A DNA stretch of 64,000 bases from Halomonas jincaotanensis (GTDB lineage Bacteria; Pseudomonadota; Gammaproteobacteria; Pseudomonadales; Halomonadaceae). The notes under the pieces were generated by a model. The model searched no databases. It was not told the DNA's origin and was given only the letters and a program-made list of their open reading frames with translations. This document shows positions 28,460-37,024 of the stretch, piece after piece. Position 1 is the stretch's first letter; each line of letters opens with the position of its first letter. The stretch covers positions 1 to 64,000 of the forward strand of contig NZ_JAHCLU010000011.1 of the NCBI RefSeq assembly GCF_018448785.1, read 5' to 3'. Made by a program: the position numbers and the translations under genes.

Positions 28460-29788
28460 TTAATCGGTTTCTGCTTCGGCTGCTTCGGCCTGACCACCGC
28501 CACAGCTTCCCTCGACCACATTGAAATTGCCGCATTCCAGCGGTTTGCGCCAATCGCTGATCAGATCACGCGAACCTTCAAGATAATCCGACCAGGCATC
28601 GCCGGCGACCGTCGAGGGAGTTTCCCAGACGATGGAGAACTGGCCGTTGTCCTGGATTTCGCCAATGAGCACTGGCTTGGTGATGTGGTGGTTGGGCATC
28701 ATCGCCGCATAGCCACCGGAGAGATTGGGCACGCTGACGCCGATGATGGCGTCCTTGACCTCATCAACCTCGGTGGTGCCGGCCTTGCGCACCGCCTCGG
28801 CCCACATGTTGAAGCCGATGTAGTGCGCTTCCATGGGGTCGTTGGTCACCGACATCTCGTCGCCGGTATGCTCGATCCAGGCATCGATGAAGTCGTAGTT
28901 GGCGTCGGTATCGACGCTCATGAAGTAGTTCCATGCCGCCAGGTGGCCCACCAGCGGAGCGGTGTCGATACCCGAGAGCTCCTGCTCGCCCACCGAGAAC
29001 GCCACGACCGGGATGTCGGCGGCGTTGATGCCCTGGTTGCCGAGCTCGCGATAGAAGGGCACGTTGGCATCACCATTGATGGTCGAGACCACGGCGGTCT
29101 TCTTGCCCTCGCTACCGAATTGCTTTATCTCGGAGACGATATTCTGCCAATCAGAATGCCCAAAGGGCGTGTAGTTGACCATGATGTCTTCTTCTGCGAC
29201 ACCGAACTCATCCCGGAGATAGGCCTCAAGGATCTTGTTGGTGGTGCGAGGATAGACGTAATCGGTGCCGGCGAGCACCCAGCGCTCCACACCAACGTTG
29301 TTCATCAGGTAATTGACGGCGGGAATCGCCTGCTGGTTGGGCGCCGCCCCCGTATAGAAAACGTTCTCGGAGGACTCCTCACCCTCGTACTGCACCGGGT
29401 AGAAAAGCAGACCATTGAGCTCTTCGACCACCGGCAATACCGACTTGCGCGACACTGAGGTCCAGTTGCCGAAAATCACATCGACCTCTTCCTGGGAAAG
29501 CAGCTCGCGAGCCTTCTCGGCGAATAGCGGCCAGTCGGATGCCGGGTCGACGACCACCGCTTCCAGCTGACGCCCCAGCAGACCGCCCTTTTCGTTCTGT
29601 TGTTCGATCAACATCTCGACGGTGTCCTTGAGCGTCGATTCGCTGATTGCCATGGTGCCAGAGAGCGAATGCAGGATACCGACCTTGATCGGATCATCCT
29701 CTTGGGCCAGTGCTGGCGCCGCGACGCCAAGACTCAGCAGCGAAGCGGCCAGCCAACGGTAAGAGAGGGCAGGAATTGTCGGGATCAT
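28460..29788 (-). CDS. urtA: urea ABC transporter substrate-binding protein UrtA
   Basis: The periplasmic urea-binding component has 442 residues. A signal peptide (hydrophobic 12-26, cleavage after ALA) is followed by DPIKVGILHSLSGTMAISE, the standard opening of UrtA/AmiC-type binding proteins. FGNWTSVSRKSVLPVVE, LLFYPVQYEGEESS and GFNMWAEAV segments also fit UrtA. The start at 29788 has AAGGAG immediately upstream. It is the first gene of the urt-ure run and lies about 37 bp after the predicted sigma-54 start point. Confidence 0.97.
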   Translation of the reverse strand: MIPTIPALSYRWLAASLLSLGVAAPALAQEDDPIKVGILHSLSGTMAISESTLKDTVEMLIEQQNEKGGLLGRQLEAVVVDPASDWPLFAEKARELLSQEEVDVIFGNWTSVSRKSVLPVVEELNGLLFYPVQYEGEESSENVFYTGAAPNQQAIPAVNYLMNNVGVERWVLAGTDYVYPRTTNKILEAYLRDEFGVAEEDIMVNYTPFGHSDWQNIVSEIKQFGSEGKKTAVVSTINGDANVPFYRELGNQGINAADIPVVAFSVGEQELSGIDTAPLVGHLAAWNYFMSVDTDANYDFIDAWIEHTGDEMSVTNDPMEAHYIGFNMWAEAVRKAGTTEVDEVKDAIIGVSVPNLSGGYAAMMPNHHITKPVLIGEIQDNGQFSIVWETPSTVAGDAWSDYLEGSRDLISDWRKPLECGNFNVVEGSCGGGQAEAAEAETD

Positions 29789-29835
29789 GGGATCTCCTTG
29801 CGTTCGATGTTGTTGTGATGTCTGTCTCAAAGGTT

Positions 29836-29851
29836 ATGGCAAGGGATGTGC
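29836..29851 (-). promoter_or_regulatory. sigma-54 (RpoN) promoter of the urt-ure operon
   Basis: The minus strand reads TGGCACATCCCTTGCC, matching the -24/-12 consensus TGGCAC-N5-TTGCW at all but the last base. The spacing is exact. Transcription would start near 29825, leaving a leader of about 37 nt before urtA. Confidence 0.85.
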
Positions 29852-29929
29852 CAAAATGGTTAAATATCTATTTAATACTTAATTTTCAGAAACTTGAAAA
29901 ACAGTATCATTGATAACCGTTAGTAAAAA

Positions 29930-29946
29930 TGCCGCTTCTTGGTGCA
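29930..29946. promoter_or_regulatory. NtrC-like site 1
   Basis: TGCCGCTTCTTGGTGCA matches TGCACC-N5-GGTGCA at 10 of 12 defined positions, with a perfect right half. It is centred about 113 bp upstream of the predicted sigma-54 start. Confidence 0.55.
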
Positions 29947-29992
29947 TGCCAATTTCTTTACCGCTCTATTCTTGTGCTTTCTGCTCGTCAAG

Positions 29993-30009
29993 AGCACATT
30001 TTTGGTGCG
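29993..30009. promoter_or_regulatory. NtrC-like site 2
   Basis: AGCACATTTTTGGTGCG contains the NtrC core GCAC-N7-GTGC without mismatch. It is centred about 176 bp upstream of the predicted start and 63 bp from site 1, six turns of the helix. Confidence 0.6.
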
Positions 30010-30036
30010 GCGCACAGGAAAACCCCAACCAGACAT

Positions 30037-30065
30037 AAAAAAGGGCGCCGAATCCATCGGCGCCC
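30037..30065 (-). terminator. intrinsic terminator of the tctCBA operon
   Basis: On the minus strand GGGCGCCGA / TCGGCGCCC form a perfect 9-bp stem with a 5-nt loop followed by TTTTTT, 25 bp after the tctA stop. Confidence 0.92.
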
Positions 30066-30090
30066 TTCGGCTACGTAAAGCGTCAGCAGG

Positions 30091-31617
30091 TCAGTCGCTT
30101 TCAGGACCACCCGAGTCGGGGGCGGCTTTCATGCGGCTGCGCAGCATGGGGCCGACGATATACGGCAGGATCAACCCCAGCCCGGCGAACACCCAAAGGC
30201 CGATGGCCAGCCCGCTGTTCCATAGGATGGTCCAGTCACCGTCGGAGATATCCATGGCGTGGCGCAGGTTCTTCTCCATTTCCGGCCCCAGCAACAGACC
30301 GAGGATGATCGGTACCAAGGGGATCTCCAACTTGCGGAAGATGTAGCCGGCGACGCCGAACGCCACCATGAAGTAGAGATCGAAGGTCGTGTTACTGATC
30401 GAGTAGATGCCCACGAAGGCGATCATGGTGACGATCGGCAGCAAGAACATCGGCGGTACCGACAGCAGCTTGACGAAGATGCCCACCATCGGGATGTTCA
30501 GGATCAGCAGCAGAAAGTTGCCGATCAGCAGCGCGGCGATCACGCCCCAGACGATGTCGGCATTCTGCGTGAACATTAGCGGCCCGGGGGTGATGTTCAG
30601 CGAGATCAGCAGCGCCAGCAGCACCGCGGTGGTGCCGCTGCCTGGCACGCCCAGCGTCAGCATGGGCACCAAGGCCCCGCTGGAGGCACCGTTGTTGCCG
30701 GCTTCAGGGCCGGCCACGCCACGCGGGTCGCCTTTTCCGAAATAGCCCTTCTTGCCGATCACTTTCTTCTCTAGTGTATAGCCGATGAAACTGCCCAACG
30801 ACGCCCCTGCGCCCGGCAACACGCCGGCAATGAAGCCGAGCACGCCGCCGCGGAAACTGGACGGAAGGATGTCGCGGATGTCCTTCCATTTCAGCGTGAG
30901 CTTGTTGACCTTCATCTTTTCCTTGCCACCCCCCGCCTTCTCCTCAATGAAGAACAGCAGCTCCGAGATGGCGAAGAGACCGACGATGGCGATGATGAAA
31001 TCCACGCCCTCGTAGAGCTCTAGCACCCCGAAGGTGAAGCGCTGCACGCCGGTGGAATCGATGCCGACCGTGGCGATCATCAGGCCGATGGCGGCGGCTA
31101 CCACCGTCTTCATGGGGTTCTTGCCGGTTATCCCGCCGAGAGTGGCGAAGGCCAGCAGGAACAGCGCGAAGTACTCGGCCGGGCCGAAGGTCAAGGCGAA
31201 CTTCGCTAGCAACGGCGCCAGCAGGATCAGGCCGATCGTGGCGACCAGGCTGCCGATGAAGGAAGCCACGGCGGAGATCGCCAGCGCCTCGGAGGCCTTG
31301 CCCTGTTGCGCCATCGGATAGCCATCGAGACAGGTCATCATCGCCGGCTCATCGCCGGGAATATTAAGCAGTATCGAGGAAATGCGCCCGCCATACATGG
31401 CCCCGGCATAGACCGAGGTCAGCATGATCATGGCGGTTTCCGGGGCCAGCCCGAGGGTGAAGGCCAGCGGAATCAGGATCGCCACCCCATTGGCCGGGCC
31501 AAGTCCTGGCAGCGCGCCGATCAGGGTCCCGAGAAAGGCCCCGATCAGCGCGAACATCAGGTTATGCGGTTGCAGCGCGACACCAAATCCATCCATCAGA
31601 AAGCCGAGAGTTTCCAT
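30091..31617 (-). CDS. tctA: tripartite tricarboxylate transporter large permease (TctA family)
   Basis: The 508-residue protein has about twelve hydrophobic segments. The TctA signatures are present: GTLIGALPGLGPANGVAILIP near the N-terminus and GGVLGFIAGVLPGAGASLGSFIGY in the middle. It forms the main transport channel of a secondary carrier for citrate or related carboxylates; the actual substrate cannot be read from sequence. The start at 31617 shares a base with the tctB stop (TGATG). The longer open frame to 31869 is an out-of-frame shadow of tctB. Confidence 0.95.
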   Translation of the reverse strand: METLGFLMDGFGVALQPHNLMFALIGAFLGTLIGALPGLGPANGVAILIPLAFTLGLAPETAMIMLTSVYAGAMYGGRISSILLNIPGDEPAMMTCLDGYPMAQQGKASEALAISAVASFIGSLVATIGLILLAPLLAKFALTFGPAEYFALFLLAFATLGGITGKNPMKTVVAAAIGLMIATVGIDSTGVQRFTFGVLELYEGVDFIIAIVGLFAISELLFFIEEKAGGGKEKMKVNKLTLKWKDIRDILPSSFRGGVLGFIAGVLPGAGASLGSFIGYTLEKKVIGKKGYFGKGDPRGVAGPEAGNNGASSGALVPMLTLGVPGSGTTAVLLALLISLNITPGPLMFTQNADIVWGVIAALLIGNFLLLILNIPMVGIFVKLLSVPPMFLLPIVTMIAFVGIYSISNTTFDLYFMVAFGVAGYIFRKLEIPLVPIILGLLLGPEMEKNLRHAMDISDGDWTILWNSGLAIGLWVFAGLGLILPYIVGPMLRSRMKAAPDSGGPESD

Positions 31618-32069
31618 CAGCCCACCTCCAGGAAAGACAGCACGCCTAGCGGTAGCGCAAGGTCGAGGGCGAAATTGAACACCAAATACACCACCACACC
31701 GGAAATCGCCCCGGTGACATAGGCCTTGACCGGTCGCGAGCCCATTCGCCAACAGAGGGTACCCACGGCCAGAGTGGTGCTGATGATGAAGCCTAGCGGC
31801 TGCAGTAACATCGAATAGAGCACCAATACCACCACGGCAATGATCAGCTCGATGCCCGTACGACTCCATGGCCAGGCATTATCCGGGTCCGGGCGCACGA
31901 CCATATACAGGCTGGAAAGCCCCAGCACGATAGCCAGTAAACGAGGAAAGGTTTCGGGTCCGACAGCCTCGGTCCCACCGAAAGATTCGGGAAACTGGGT
32001 GGTGCCCCAGCCGTACGCGACGGCCAGGACGATCATCAGTATTCCGAAGATACGGTCGTTGTAAGTCAT
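31617..32069 (-). CDS. tctB: tripartite tricarboxylate transporter small permease (TctB family)
   Basis: The 150-residue product has four hydrophobic helices, the usual size and layout of TctB subunits. These include IFGILMIVLAVAYGWGT, LIIAVVVLVLYSMLLQPLGFIISTTLAVG, and a terminal GVVVYLVFNFALDLALPLG. PLGFIISTTL is a recognisable family feature. Its start shares one base with the tctC stop and its stop with the tctA start, so all three subunits are translationally coupled. Confidence 0.93.
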   Translation of the reverse strand: MTYNDRIFGILMIVLAVAYGWGTTQFPESFGGTEAVGPETFPRLLAIVLGLSSLYMVVRPDPDNAWPWSRTGIELIIAVVVLVLYSMLLQPLGFIISTTLAVGTLCWRMGSRPVKAYVTGAISGVVVYLVFNFALDLALPLGVLSFLEVG

Positions 32070-33055
32070 TATTGAATCAGCCCGATATCTTTGGAGAGCT
32101 GTTCGATATCTTCGATCTGGTCGAGGACGAACTGCTCGAATTCACCGGCGGTCATGTGGAAGGGCATCAGACCGTTCTGTTTCATGACGCTCTTCCACTC
32201 GTCGCTGGCATAGACGGTGTCCATGGCATCGGTCCAGTATTGCTTGGCTTCGTCGGAGATGTCCGCCGGCATATAGAAGCCACGCCAGTTGGGGCCCACG
32301 GCATCGATACCCTGCTCCATGGCAGTGGGAATATCCTCGTACTCACCGGGCAAGCGCTCTTCGGAAAGCACAGCGAGCACCTTCAGGTCACCGGACTCCA
32401 TGAAGCCCTGAGCCTCGGTGATATCGCCGGTGAATGCTTCAACGTGCCCCCCGATCACCTGGGTCAGCGCTTCGCCACCGTTGTTGTACGACAGGTAAGC
32501 GATACGTGGCAGGTTCTCGATCCCCGCATCCTGTGCCGCGATCAACACCTTGAGATGATCCCAGCCGCCTTTGGCGCTGCCGCCGGCGAACTTCACGCTG
32601 CGCGGGTCTTCCTTGAGGGCGTCCATCACATCATTCAGATCCTCGTACTCGGAATCGGCCGACACGGCGATGATCCCATAGTCGGCGCCCAGCGCCCCGA
32701 TCCAGTTGACCATGTCGGCGGTCATGTCAGGGAACTGGCCCTGGGCCAGGCGGGTCGTGGTGGCGGTAGACGCCGCCACCAGCAGATGATCGTCGCCGGC
32801 ACGCTTGCTGATGGTATGACCGAAGGCCACACCGCCACCGGCACCGGCCATATTGATGGTCTGCACATTGCCGGGGACCAGATCGAGATCCTGGAGCACG
32901 TTGCCGACACTGCGGCAGGTAAAGTCCCAACCGCCACCGGGATCAGACGGCGCGATGCACTCCACCTTGCCCTCCGGTTCAAAGGCCATGGCGCTTCCCG
33001 CGCTCACGGTTAACGCGGCAACGGCGAGCAGTTTGAGTGGCGTTCTAGTGGACAT
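32069..33055 (-). CDS. tctC: tripartite tricarboxylate transporter substrate-binding protein (TctC family)
   Basis: The 328-residue periplasmic binding protein has a signal peptide (LLAVAALTVSAGSAMA, cleavage near residue 24). The TctC/BUG fold is recognised by CIAPSDPGGGWDFTCR, GAGGGVAFGHT and KFAGGSAKGGWDHL; the GGGWD loop normally contacts the ligand carboxylate. AGGGGA lies upstream of the start. It leads the tctCBA operon, divergent from the regulatory operon that includes TctDE, as in the Salmonella tctI locus. Confidence 0.95.
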   Translation of the reverse strand: MSTRTPLKLLAVAALTVSAGSAMAFEPEGKVECIAPSDPGGGWDFTCRSVGNVLQDLDLVPGNVQTINMAGAGGGVAFGHTISKRAGDDHLLVAASTATTTRLAQGQFPDMTADMVNWIGALGADYGIIAVSADSEYEDLNDVMDALKEDPRSVKFAGGSAKGGWDHLKVLIAAQDAGIENLPRIAYLSYNNGGEALTQVIGGHVEAFTGDITEAQGFMESGDLKVLAVLSEERLPGEYEDIPTAMEQGIDAVGPNWRGFYMPADISDEAKQYWTDAMDTVYASDEWKSVMKQNGLMPFHMTAGEFEQFVLDQIEDIEQLSKDIGLIQ

Positions 33056-33298
33056 TGTTATATTCCCCTAACGGAATGGATCAGAGACGGATCGATGGTT
33101 TGACTTGTCAAGGTTCATCGCTTACCTTACAGTTCTGTAAGGCAGAACTACGTTCCTCAGAATGGAAAGTTAGGCGTCTCGCCAAGCGAGGTCAACGGCT
33201 GTCTGACCAATTTCGACTAAAGTGTAATCTGGGCCGCATCACGCTTTCTGATTTTCTACCGGCCGCCATCAACGCGGCGTCACATAGAGGTATAGCTC
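33056..33298. promoter_or_regulatory. divergent tctC/iclR control region with inverted repeats
   Basis: Four perfect or near-perfect inverted repeats lie here: TTGACTTGTCAA (33100-33111); CCTTACAG-TT-CTGTAAGG (33125-33142); GTTCTG-TAAGG-CAGAAC (33132-33148), overlapping the previous one; and TTCC-N7-GGAA (33153-33167), which resembles IclR-type operators. They are candidate sites for the IclR protein and for TctD. No confident -35/-10 pair was assigned. Confidence 0.6.
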
Positions 33299-33910
33299 AT
33301 GGCACAGGATCGCGTGGAGGCCGTCGAGCGGGCGCTCACAGTGCTCGAAGCGTTCGATTCTGCCCAAGAAACCCTAAGCCTAGCCGAGCTTGCTCAAGTC
33401 ACGGGGTATTACAAGAGTACCCTGTTGCGGTTGCTCGGCTCGCTTGAACGCTTCGATTATGTCAAACGCGGAGAGAATGGCCGCTGGGGCCTGGGACACA
33501 CTCCTGTCCGTCTGGCGCGACGCCACACGCCCAGTCGCCACCTGGCAGCCCGTATCCAGCCGTTGCTCGACCGCTTGGCATCGGAGAGCGGTGAGACGGC
33601 CGCGTTGCTGGAGGGTCGGGGTCGTTACATCGAATGCCGGCTTGCCGCCCTTCCCGATGCCAGCCTACTCCACGACCTGCGACCCGGTGCGCGCTGGCGA
33701 CGTACCCATGGTCACGACCCGCGATCGGTTGTAGCCGGCGGTGTCATGGTGTGTCGACCGCTACCCACCCCACCTGATGAGCCGCCCTTGTGGCTGTCGC
33801 TGTCGGGTCCGGCAGGTCGACTTGACCCAGCGCTTGCCGCCACCCGCCTGGATAACGCCTTGACAACGCTGGAGCAACCACGGGACGCCTCAATGGAGGC
33901 TACCCCATGA
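33299..33910 (+). CDS. IclR-family transcriptional regulator
   Basis: The 203-residue product begins with an IclR winged helix domain (residues 1-70: VEAVERALTVLEAFDSAQETLSLAELAQVTGYYKSTLLRLLGSL). The effector domain is shorter than normal (whole protein 203 against about 250-265), and the usual C-terminal ligand-binding stretch is degenerate. It may bind a ligand poorly or act with the co-encoded two-component system. The start at 33299 has AGAGG upstream. Its stop overlaps the start of tctD (ATGA at 33907-33910), so the one-component and two-component regulators come from the same message. Confidence 0.85.
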   Translation: MAQDRVEAVERALTVLEAFDSAQETLSLAELAQVTGYYKSTLLRLLGSLERFDYVKRGENGRWGLGHTPVRLARRHTPSRHLAARIQPLLDRLASESGETAALLEGRGRYIECRLAALPDASLLHDLRPGARWRRTHGHDPRSVVAGGVMVCRPLPTPPDEPPLWLSLSGPAGRLDPALAATRLDNALTTLEQPRDASMEATP

Positions 33911-34569
33911 CGCTGTTGCTGGTGGAAGATGATCGCCTACTGGCAGAGACTCTGGTCGACACTCTGCAGCTGGGAGGGCACGAGGTGGACCACCTGGCAG
34001 ACGGCGAAGCGGCGCGCATGCGCCTCTCGACAGTGGATCATGGGTATACTCTGGTGCTGCTGGATCTCAATCTTCCCGGTTGCGGCGGTCTCGACGTGCT
34101 GGCGTCGCTGCGCCGCCAGGACAGTGACACGCCTGTACTGATTCTGACCGCACGCGGTACCGTCGAAGATCGCGTCTACGGCCTCGATTTGGGCGCTGAT
34201 GACTATCTGGCCAAACCCTTTGCCCTTGACGAACTCGAGGCTCGGGTCAGGGCATTGATGCGTCGTCGAGGCAGTGAACGGCAACTCAAGGTAGGGGCAT
34301 TGGTGCTCGATGTCATGGCCCAGCGTTTCACGCTTCAAGGCGAGCCGTTCGGCCTTCCCCCTCGCGAACAGCGCTTGTTGACCTGCCTGATGCGTCATGC
34401 CGGGGAGCCAGTGGAGAAGACGCGGCTGGTGGGGGAAGCCTTTCAGGACCAACCCATGGGCGATAACGCCATCGAAGTGTATGTCCACCGTTTGCGCAAG
34501 CGACTCGACGGTCGTGGGGTGGAACTGCGCACCGTGCGCGGCCTGGGCTACCTGCTGGAGTCGACGTGA
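33907..34569 (+). CDS. tctD: OmpR-family response regulator TctD
   Basis: The 220-residue regulator has an N-terminal receiver with acidic pair Glu7/Asp8/Asp9, phosphoacceptor Asp53 (LLDLNLPG), Thr81 (LILTAR) and Lys103 (AKPF). A C-terminal OmpR winged helix follows (REQRLLTCLMRHAGEPV, then DNAIEVYVHRLRKRL and TVRGLGYLLE). TctD activates tctCBA in Salmonella in response to tricarboxylates; the same role is inferred from the divergent tctCBA. It overlaps the genes on both sides by four bases. Confidence 0.93.
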   Translation: MTLLLVEDDRLLAETLVDTLQLGGHEVDHLADGEAARMRLSTVDHGYTLVLLDLNLPGCGGLDVLASLRRQDSDTPVLILTARGTVEDRVYGLDLGADDYLAKPFALDELEARVRALMRRRGSERQLKVGALVLDVMAQRFTLQGEPFGLPPREQRLLTCLMRHAGEPVEKTRLVGEAFQDQPMGDNAIEVYVHRLRKRLDGRGVELRTVRGLGYLLEST

Positions 34570-35945
34570 CGCTTCCCGACAGCCTCTACCGACGCCTGCT
34601 CGTTTGGCTGCTGCTGCCGCTGCTCGCCCTGGGTGGATTAATGCTGTTGCTGGCCTGGAGTGAGGCGCGCCGTACCGCCGATCGCGCCTTCGATCGTTTG
34701 CTCGAGGCGGCAACTCTGGCCATTGCCGAGCAGGTGCAGCGGCAGGACAACAAACTGTGGCTTGACCTGCCGCCTGCGGCGCTGAAAATGCTCGCGACCG
34801 ACGCCGAGGAGCGTGTTTTCTACAGCCTGGTCGACCAGGACGGCAGCCTCGTCACTGGTAACGCCGAACTGCCGGGTGACCCGCGTGGCGATACCGAGTC
34901 GGACGACATTCACCTTTTCAACGACATCGAGTGGCGCGGACTCCCGCTACGCCAGGGCGTGCGTCGCTCGCGGCTCGAAGACTGGCGCCAGAGGGAGCAT
35001 TTCGAGGTGCGGGTCGCCCATACCCGCGAGGGTCGCGATGCACTGACGAGAGAATTACTGCGCGGCAATCTCGCCTATATCCTGGCCATGGCGGCCGTAG
35101 CGATTACTGTGCTGCTGCTGGCGATCCGCGCCGCCCTCGCCCCGTTGACCCGGCTGCGGCGTGCGATTCGCACCCGCGACCCACGCACTCTGGAACCTTT
35201 GACATTGCCACTGCCACGGGAGCTTGCCGAGCTGCGCGAGACCCTCAATGACCTGCTCGCCAGGATGCGCCGCGTGCATGCCAACCAGGAGCGCTTCATT
35301 GGCGATGCCTCCCATCAGCTACGCACCCCGTTGGCGGGACTCTCCGCACGTGCCGAACTGGCCCTGCGCCAGGAAGACCCCGCTCGCTGGCGCGAAGCCC
35401 TTTTCGCTATGCAAACGACCAGTGCCAGAACCGCGCGGTTGGCAATGCAGCTTCTGTCGCTGACTCGACTTAACAATCCCGAATACCATCCAGACCTCGC
35501 CCCGCTCGACCTCAATGTCATCGCCCGACAAGCGGTTCGCGACCACTGGAGTCAATGCCAACGCAGCGACATTGACCTGGGACTCGAGGAGCCGCCCGAC
35601 CCCGACCCCTTGATCATCAGTGGTGTCGATTGGCAACTCACCGAGGCACTTAACAACCTGATCGACAATGCGCGTCGCTATGGCGCTCGCTGCATCACAG
35701 TACGCACCCGGGCGACGCCTCCTACCCTGGAGGTCGAGGATGATGGCCCCGGGATACCCGCCGAGCTACGCCGCGGGATGTTGCGCCCCTTTCATCGTGG
35801 AAACGAGGCCCTGGAGGGGTCGGGGCTCGGCTTGGCCATTGTCGAGGGCATCGCCCGCAGCCACCATGCCACGCTGACCCTCGACACGGATCAGGACGGT
35901 CGCGGCTTGTGCGTGCGATTGGTATTTCCGGAGGAAGCGCAATGA
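34566..35945 (+). CDS. tctE: sensor histidine kinase TctE
   Basis: The 459-residue inner-membrane kinase starts with GTG overlapping the tctD stop. Membrane segment 1 (LLVWLLLPLLALGGLMLLLAW, about 10-30) is followed by a periplasmic TctE-N domain of about 130 residues. Segment 2 is YILAMAAVAITVLLLAIRAAL. A HAMP-like linker leads to HisKA with the phosphorylated His in GDASHQLRTPLAGL, and the ATPase boxes are N (LNNLIDNARRYG), G1 (DDGPGIP) and G2 (GSGLGLAIV). It overlaps the downstream binding-protein gene by four bases. Confidence 0.93.
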   Translation: MTLPDSLYRRLLVWLLLPLLALGGLMLLLAWSEARRTADRAFDRLLEAATLAIAEQVQRQDNKLWLDLPPAALKMLATDAEERVFYSLVDQDGSLVTGNAELPGDPRGDTESDDIHLFNDIEWRGLPLRQGVRRSRLEDWRQREHFEVRVAHTREGRDALTRELLRGNLAYILAMAAVAITVLLLAIRAALAPLTRLRRAIRTRDPRTLEPLTLPLPRELAELRETLNDLLARMRRVHANQERFIGDASHQLRTPLAGLSARAELALRQEDPARWREALFAMQTTSARTARLAMQLLSLTRLNNPEYHPDLAPLDLNVIARQAVRDHWSQCQRSDIDLGLEEPPDPDPLIISGVDWQLTEALNNLIDNARRYGARCITVRTRATPPTLEVEDDGPGIPAELRRGMLRPFHRGNEALEGSGLGLAIVEGIARSHHATLTLDTDQDGRGLCVRLVFPEEAQ

Positions 35946-37021
35946 GCACGCTATGTCATTGGCTGTCGCTGATGCTCGGTCTCTGGTCGTTGGCCTCCCT
36001 CGCCGATGAGTCCCTGCACTACCCAGCCGACCCCAGCGCTGGCCCTCCCCACACCCTGGTGATAAATGCGGCCCTCGACCTTCCCCAGGCCGAACCGGTC
36101 CTGCAGGCCTTCCACCGCCTGCATCCCGAGGTCGAACTGACCTACCACAACTTCACGACCCTTGACCTGCATCAACACTTTCTCGATGCGCCGGACGCAG
36201 CCGACGTCATGATCTCCTCTGCTATGCCTTGGCAGTATCAATTGGCCAACGATGGTCACGCGCGCGAGCAGCTCAGTGCCAATGCACTCGACTGGCCCGC
36301 CTGGGCTCGATGGCGCCATGAACTTTTTGCCTTCACCTTCGAGCCCATCGTCATGGTAGTCCGCCGAGAGCTGGATGAGCGCTATGGCGCGCTCCAGGGC
36401 CATGCCGACCTTCTGGCACTGCTCGAGCGTCACAGTCGTGAACTGTCAGGTCGGGTCGTAACCTACGATCCCGCCCGCAGTGGGGCGGGCTACACCTATG
36501 CCATCGAGGAGTCGCGTCTCTCGCCACGCTACTGGGAACTGGTGGCCGCGCTCGGCCAAACTAGAGCAAAGCTAGTCGACACCACCGGCGAAATGCTGGA
36601 TGGCCTGGTGGAGGGGCGCTACCTAGTAGGTTACAACCTGCTGGGCAGCTACGCTCGTGAGGTGGTCGCCGCGAACCCCGAGTTGAGACTGGTCGTGCCC
36701 GATGACTACACCCTGGTGATACGCCGCCTGGCCTTCGTTCCCCAACATGCGCCGCATCCCGAGACCGCGGGGCGTTTTCTCGACTTCTTGATCAGCGAGA
36801 CGGGCCAGCGAATCCTCGCCGAGCAGACCGCCCTGGGCGCCATCCATCCGGTGCTGAATGGCCCAGGCACCGCAGAGGCGTTGCGACAGGAACTCGGTGA
36901 CGCCTTGCGACCAATCGATCTGGGGCCGGGATTGTTGGCCACCCTCGATGATCTGAAACGCCAGACCCTGCTGATGCGGTGGAAGCGCGAGTTCAGCCGC
37001 TACAACGCTTTGATGCCTTGA
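35942..37021 (+). CDS. PgtC-like periplasmic substrate-binding protein linked to TctDE
   Basis: The 359-residue product has a signal peptide (LSLMLGLWSLASLA) and a type 2 periplasmic binding fold similar to iron/polyamine-type binding proteins and to PgtC of the phosphoglycerate regulatory system. TLVINAALDLPQAEPVLQAFHRLHPEVELTYHNF is the typical opening. No ABC permease or ATPase is nearby. Its start overlaps the tctE stop (ATGA). The simplest reading is a ligand-binding accessory that presents substrate to the TctE sensor, as PgtC does for PgtB; this is inference. It converges on cobA with a 3-bp gap. Confidence 0.82.
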   Translation: MSTLCHWLSLMLGLWSLASLADESLHYPADPSAGPPHTLVINAALDLPQAEPVLQAFHRLHPEVELTYHNFTTLDLHQHFLDAPDAADVMISSAMPWQYQLANDGHAREQLSANALDWPAWARWRHELFAFTFEPIVMVVRRELDERYGALQGHADLLALLERHSRELSGRVVTYDPARSGAGYTYAIEESRLSPRYWELVAALGQTRAKLVDTTGEMLDGLVEGRYLVGYNLLGSYAREVVAANPELRLVVPDDYTLVIRRLAFVPQHAPHPETAGRFLDFLISETGQRILAEQTALGAIHPVLNGPGTAEALRQELGDALRPIDLGPGLLATLDDLKRQTLLMRWKREFSRYNALMP

Positions 37022-37024
37022 TCG

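Larger units (their letters stand above)
29789..30036. other. urtA upstream regulatory region
   Basis: This AT-rich gap between urtA and the tct terminator contains no gene. It holds the sigma-54 promoter and two NtrC-like sites, with an AT-rich stretch (29855-29935) between them suited to DNA bending. Confidence 0.7.

Noticed and set aside
28457-29458. 333-codon plus-strand frame opposite urtA
   Set aside because: Antisense shadow of urtA with the typical His/Val/Gly-rich composition of mirrored high-GC codons.
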